From Proteobacteria bacterium UBA7415 (GTDB lineage: Bacteria > Pseudomonadota > Gammaproteobacteria > Arenicellales > Arenicellaceae): a DNA stretch of 64,000 nucleotides. The position numbers and the translations under genes are program-made. The stretch is taken from contig DKML01000031.1 in NCBI GenBank assembly GCA_002470515.1, forward strand, positions 186,001 through 250,000. Direction: 5' to 3'. This document shows, piece by piece, positions 61,004 through 64,000 of the stretch. A model generated the notes under the pieces. It was not told the DNA's origin. It searched no databases and worked only from the letters and a program-made list of their open reading frames with translations. Every line of letters begins with the position of its first letter. Position 1 is the stretch's first letter.

Positions 61004-62314
61004 CTAGGCTCCTTTACTGGCTTGTTTCGCAGCCGCGCGCAAGCCAAGCTTAAAGTCAGCTCGTAAATCCTTAATATTCTCGAGACCGACTGACACACGA
61101 ATCATGTCGGGACTGATGCCTGCATCGATCATTGCCTGTTCGCTCAGTCTAGAATGAGTAGTACTGCCTGGATGCAAGACCAACGTTCGTGAATCCCCAA
61201 CGTTGGCCAAATTGGAAACAATCTGTAAGGCATCAATAAAGGCTGCGCCCGCCGCTCTGCCGCCTTTTACGCCAAAGGTGAGAATTGAGCCAGCGCCATC
61301 TGGGAACAATTCTCTGGCGATTTTTTGTGATGAATGGTCAGGTAAATCGGGATGATTGACCCAAGCCACATCGTCCTGCTCAAGCAACCATTTGGCCAAT
61401 GCAACCGTGTTGCTTAAGTGACGATCCATACGCAGACTTAACGTCTCTAAACCTTGCAGAATAAGAAAGGCATTATTAGGGCTTAAACACGCGCCAAGGT
61501 CGCGCATCGACTCCGCTCTTATTTTCATAGCTAACGCGTTAGGACCAAACTCATCCCAAAACCGAATTCCGTGAAATGGCTCATAGGGCTCGGTGAGCTG
61601 GTCAAAGCGACCGCTCTTAGACCAATCCAGATTACCGCCATCAATAATAACGCCGCCAATGGCCGTACCATGACCTGCAATCCATTTAGTCATAGAATGC
61701 ACAACAACATTCGCTCCATACTTAAAAGGATCGTGAATTACTGGCGGTGCAAAAGTAGCGTCAACAACTAAGGGAATCAAATACTGACCGCATATTTCCG
61801 AGATCATCGGAAGATCAGAAACGTCTAGACCTGGGTTACCTATCGACTCACAAAACACTAATTTAGTGTTGTCTTGAATCGCGTTTGCTACCGCTTCGGG
61901 ATCATTAATTGAAACAAACGTTGTTTCGATTCCCAAGCGCTTTAAAGTATGACGTAGCAAGGTCGCAGTCGACCCATAAATCTGTGCGGCCGACACAATA
62001 TGATCGCCGGACGAACATAATGTAATAAACGTTGTGAACAAAGCCGACATTCCAGACGCAGTACAGATTGCTCCTGACCCTCCTTGCAGTGCAGCTAAGC
62101 GTTGTTCCAAAACCGCAACGGTAGGATTAGATATTCGGCTGTATATGTGTCCGCCCTGTTCTACGTTAAACAAAGACGATGCCGAATCTACGCTATCAAA
62201 CACATAAGAGGTTGTTTGATAAATAGGCACAGCGCGCGACCCATGCTCTGATTCAGGTGCATAGCCACTGTGTAATGCAATGGTTTCGGGTTGGTAAAAA
62301 GAGGATTTGCTCAT
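61004..62314 (-). CDS. metY: O-acetylhomoserine sulfhydrylase (aminocarboxypropyltransferase)
   Basis: 436 residues, the length typical of MetY. Pyridoxal phosphate should bind Lys210 in VHSMTKWIAGHG, with YSRISNPT and the GSGAICTASGMSA loop at the substrate site. MetY joins O-acetylhomoserine with sulfide to homocysteine or directly with methanethiol to methionine. Being between dmdA and a DmdB-like gene, it can capture methanethiol released from DMSP. It heads a unit with the hydrolase, the FadN-like protein and the ligase. Confidence 0.92.
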   Translation of the reverse strand: MSKSSFYQPETIALHSGYAPESEHGSRAVPIYQTTSYVFDSVDSASSLFNVEQGGHIYSRISNPTVAVLEQRLAALQGGSGAICTASGMSALFTTFITLCSSGDHIVSAAQIYGSTATLLRHTLKRLGIETTFVSINDPEAVANAIQDNTKLVFCESIGNPGLDVSDLPMISEICGQYLIPLVVDATFAPPVIHDPFKYGANVVVHSMTKWIAGHGTAIGGVIIDGGNLDWSKSGRFDQLTEPYEPFHGIRFWDEFGPNALAMKIRAESMRDLGACLSPNNAFLILQGLETLSLRMDRHLSNTVALAKWLLEQDDVAWVNHPDLPDHSSQKIARELFPDGAGSILTFGVKGGRAAGAAFIDALQIVSNLANVGDSRTLVLHPGSTTHSRLSEQAMIDAGISPDMIRVSVGLENIKDLRADFKLGLRAAAKQASKGA

Positions 62315-62523
62315 AACGTTATTGGCTTCATGGGTTTGGGTATTCGGTCCGGCTATTCAATGTCATTATGCACACGCTTTACATAAAAACACTGAATAGC
62401 GTCTACGCTGCAGTTCTGCGCACATCAATAGAGAGGCATTATGTGCATGTTAAAAACTAGGCTTGGTGCGGATGATGCCTTAATACTACATCACCCGGTC
62501 CAAAAACGTCGTTTAGGCGAGAC

Positions 62524-63657
62524 TTAATGTCCCTCTAAAGCCGCCTTGAATAATGACAAAGGATGGATCGAACCATCTTGACCATTGACGGTAATCACAT
62601 CGTTTGCGCGGATATACGACAAATCGAACATCGCGTACATCATGTACTTCTTATAACGGAATGACCATGTTTGAGAGCGAGCCTCACCCACAACAACACC
62701 GTCTACAATCAGGTCGTAGCCTCCCTGAATATTAAAGTTATCTGATACGTCAACGGGCTCATCAAACAGCACACCCATTAATTTCTTAGTTTGCTTACCC
62801 GCTAACTCTCGTAAGGCGGGCAAACTCAAACTATCAACCTGCGCGTCCAAATTTAGATAGCTGTCTAAACCACATTCAAACGGCGTTTCGTGCTCGTTCA
62901 TATCAGAACCATACGATAGAAGACATGCTTCAAGACGCTCTGTACCGTGCGGAGAACCGGGCCCCACATCTAGATCTTCGCCTTTTTCAAACAGCTCATC
63001 CCATAGCGCTTCACCTAATTCACCTTTGTGCAAATAGATCTCAAAACCGCCTTGATGACTCCAGCCTGACCGCGCCACATAGATTTCCTCGCCATTCCAA
63101 GACAACATCTTGCCGTGGAAGAACTTAATACTGCGCACCTCTTCACCAAACACTCTCGCACACAATTCTTCGGCTTTAGGGCCTTGTACCGCGAGCGGCG
63201 ATACATCAGGTTCGAATACGTTTACATCCATACCGTACCCTTGCGCCAACCCTTTAGCAAAAAACTTTATGTCACTGTCGGCCAGACTAATCCACCAACG
63301 GTCTTCAGCCAGCTTAATTACGATTGGGTCATTTAAAATATGGCCTTGCGCATCGCAGATTGGTGCGTACTTGCCTTGCAATAAAGCGGTCTTGCTAAGA
63401 TCTCGGGGAGTCATCAATTGAACCAGTTTAGCCGCATCAGGGCCAACGACTTCAACTTGACGCTCAGCGGCCACATCCCATACCTGTACATGCTCACATA
63501 AGTGCCAGTAGTCTTCTTCTACGGTACGGTACAAGGCAGGCAACAACATATGGTTGTAGACTGAATAGGCCTTAACACCGGCTGCTTCAACTCGGCGGGA
63601 ATAAGGGGTGGCTCGCTGGCGTTTGGTAACGCTCAATAATTTGTTTTGCAGATTCAT
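62524..63657 (-). CDS. dmdA: Dimethylsulfoniopropionate demethylase
   Basis: 377 residues of the GcvT superfamily with the DmdA-type signatures VYNHMLLPALY, EEDYWHLCEHVQVWDVAAERQVEV (about residues 48-71), MTPRDLSK, ILNDPIVIKL and WWISLADSD. Glycine-cleavage T proteins do not have these. The enzyme moves a methyl group from DMSP to tetrahydrofolate, leaving methylmercaptopropionate. A strong GGAGG precedes the ATG. It lies 121 bp after the aldehyde dehydrogenase and 209 bp before metY on the same strand. A close DmdA-like paralogue with another methyl donor is the main alternative. Confidence 0.88.
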   Translation of the reverse strand: MNLQNKLLSVTKRQRATPYSRRVEAAGVKAYSVYNHMLLPALYRTVEEDYWHLCEHVQVWDVAAERQVEVVGPDAAKLVQLMTPRDLSKTALLQGKYAPICDAQGHILNDPIVIKLAEDRWWISLADSDIKFFAKGLAQGYGMDVNVFEPDVSPLAVQGPKAEELCARVFGEEVRSIKFFHGKMLSWNGEEIYVARSGWSHQGGFEIYLHKGELGEALWDELFEKGEDLDVGPGSPHGTERLEACLLSYGSDMNEHETPFECGLDSYLNLDAQVDSLSLPALRELAGKQTKKLMGVLFDEPVDVSDNFNIQGGYDLIVDGVVVGEARSQTWSFRYKKYMMYAMFDLSYIRANDVITVNGQDGSIHPLSLFKAALEGH

Positions 63658-63778
63658 GCATCCTCCATAAGTTTTAACCTAATCTCTACTCGTTAACTGA
63701 ACTCTTATTGGTTCTAGATGCAGTGTTTTGAATTAGGGTTATCGAATTCGTCCATAGACGTTTGTGGTGTGTATTTAG

Positions 63779-64000
63779 CTAAGCTATAGAGAAACCTCCA
63801 AGCTTAGTTTCTAAATATTCTTGCAGGCCTTCTCGTGCACCTTCACGCCCTAAACCGCTTTCGTTCATGCCACCAAATGGGGCGGCCGCACTGGTTGGGT
63901 TAATGTCGTTGATGCCGATAATGCCAAAATTAAGTGCTTCGAACGCACGCATCGCGGTCGATAGGTTTTGTGTATAGACGTACGCTGCTAGTCCGTAATT
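63779..64000 (-). CDS. NAD(P)-dependent aldehyde dehydrogenase, C-terminal end (cut by window edge)
   Basis: Only the last 73 residues are present, ending in [35 protein letters not shown] and [15 protein letters not shown] are the conserved C-terminal elements of aldehyde dehydrogenases, nearest to the succinate-semialdehyde (GabD) group, and YLETK is typical too. Next to dmdA it could oxidise acetaldehyde or another semialdehyde from DMSP breakdown. The catalytic Cys and Glu are outside the window. Confidence 0.85.
   Translation of the reverse strand, partial: NYGLAAYVYTQNLSTAMRAFEALNFGIIGINDINPTSAAAPFGGMNESGLGREGAREGLQEYLETKLGGFSIA

Noticed and set aside
62315..62523. Possible SAM-type riboswitch in the metY leader
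   Set aside because: The minus-strand leader has an ACGCT/AGCGT pairing and a TAAAGCG string reminiscent of SAM-II, but the conserved pseudoknot core could not be matched. A covariance-model search would decide.
62524..63657. Reading the dmdA gene as a glycine-cleavage T protein or dimethylglycine enzyme
   Set aside because: The protein has the DmdA-type blocks (YNHMLLP, EEDYWHL, MTPRDLSK) and no gcvH/gcvP or flavin domain nearby.
1..64000. Mobile elements, CRISPR arrays, rRNA and tRNA genes
   Set aside because: No transposase, integrase, regularly spaced repeat or recognisable tRNA/rRNA sequence was found on reading; codon use and gene spacing look uniform. A tRNA scan was not possible.

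Overview
The window reads as chromosome of an aerobic, heterotrophic marine gammaproteobacterium of moderate GC. The basis is the gene content: TonB-dependent uptake, a SapC protein, DMSP demethylation, carnitine/betaine catabolism, bacterioferritin and a GbdR-like regulator. No rRNA, tRNA, insertion sequence, phage gene or CRISPR array was seen, so a genus cannot be named. The two edges cut a S41 peptidase (left) and an aldehyde dehydrogenase (right).

Layout. 1-6.8 kb: S41 peptidase end, FabH-like ketoacyl synthase, MscS channel with a cyclic-nucleotide domain, acyl-CoA ligase with a strong terminator, and a LON-domain protein. 6.9-14.7 kb: heterotetrameric sarcosine oxidase soxBDAG with L-serine dehydratase and a GbdR-like regulator. 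15-18.6 kb: an unknown protein, an Asp/Asn hydroxylase-like dioxygenase and a TPR-sulfotransferase. 18.8-28.6 kb: TonB receptor, iron alcohol dehydrogenase, ACT-V4R sensor-like protein, GntR regulator, GH36 alpha-galactosidase, and a soxR/VOC divergent pair with a textbook SoxR promoter. 28.7-32.8 kb: SapC, an FAD reductase, an alpha/beta hydrolase and a TauE/SafE exporter.

32.9-47 kb is a carnitine/gamma-butyrobetaine island. It holds a BCCT transporter, gamma-butyrobetaine dioxygenase, a CdhR-type regulator, cdhC, a carnitine dehydrogenase-thioesterase fusion, and a CoA-dependent set (acyl-CoA dehydrogenase, ADP-forming CoA ligase, CaiD hydratase). A 3-oxoacid CoA-transferase can take the acetoacetate. 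47-51.4 kb is tyrosine catabolism (MarR regulator, hpd, fahA, a VOC protein, maiA) without hmgA. Its acetoacetate would feed the same CoA-transferase.

51.4-55.6 kb: a small DUF protein, a periplasmic aspartoacylase-like protein, bacterioferritin and an M28 peptidase. 56-64 kb is a probable DMSP demethylation locus: dmdA, metY, an alpha/beta hydrolase, a FadN-like dehydrogenase/hydratase, a DmdB-like ligase and the cut aldehyde dehydrogenase.

Taken together the window is dominated by use of marine methylated osmolytes. Carnitine gives glycine betaine plus acetoacetate, sarcosine gives glycine and then serine to pyruvate, and DMSP gives methylmercaptopropionate and methanethiol. The betaine-to-sarcosine steps are not in this window.
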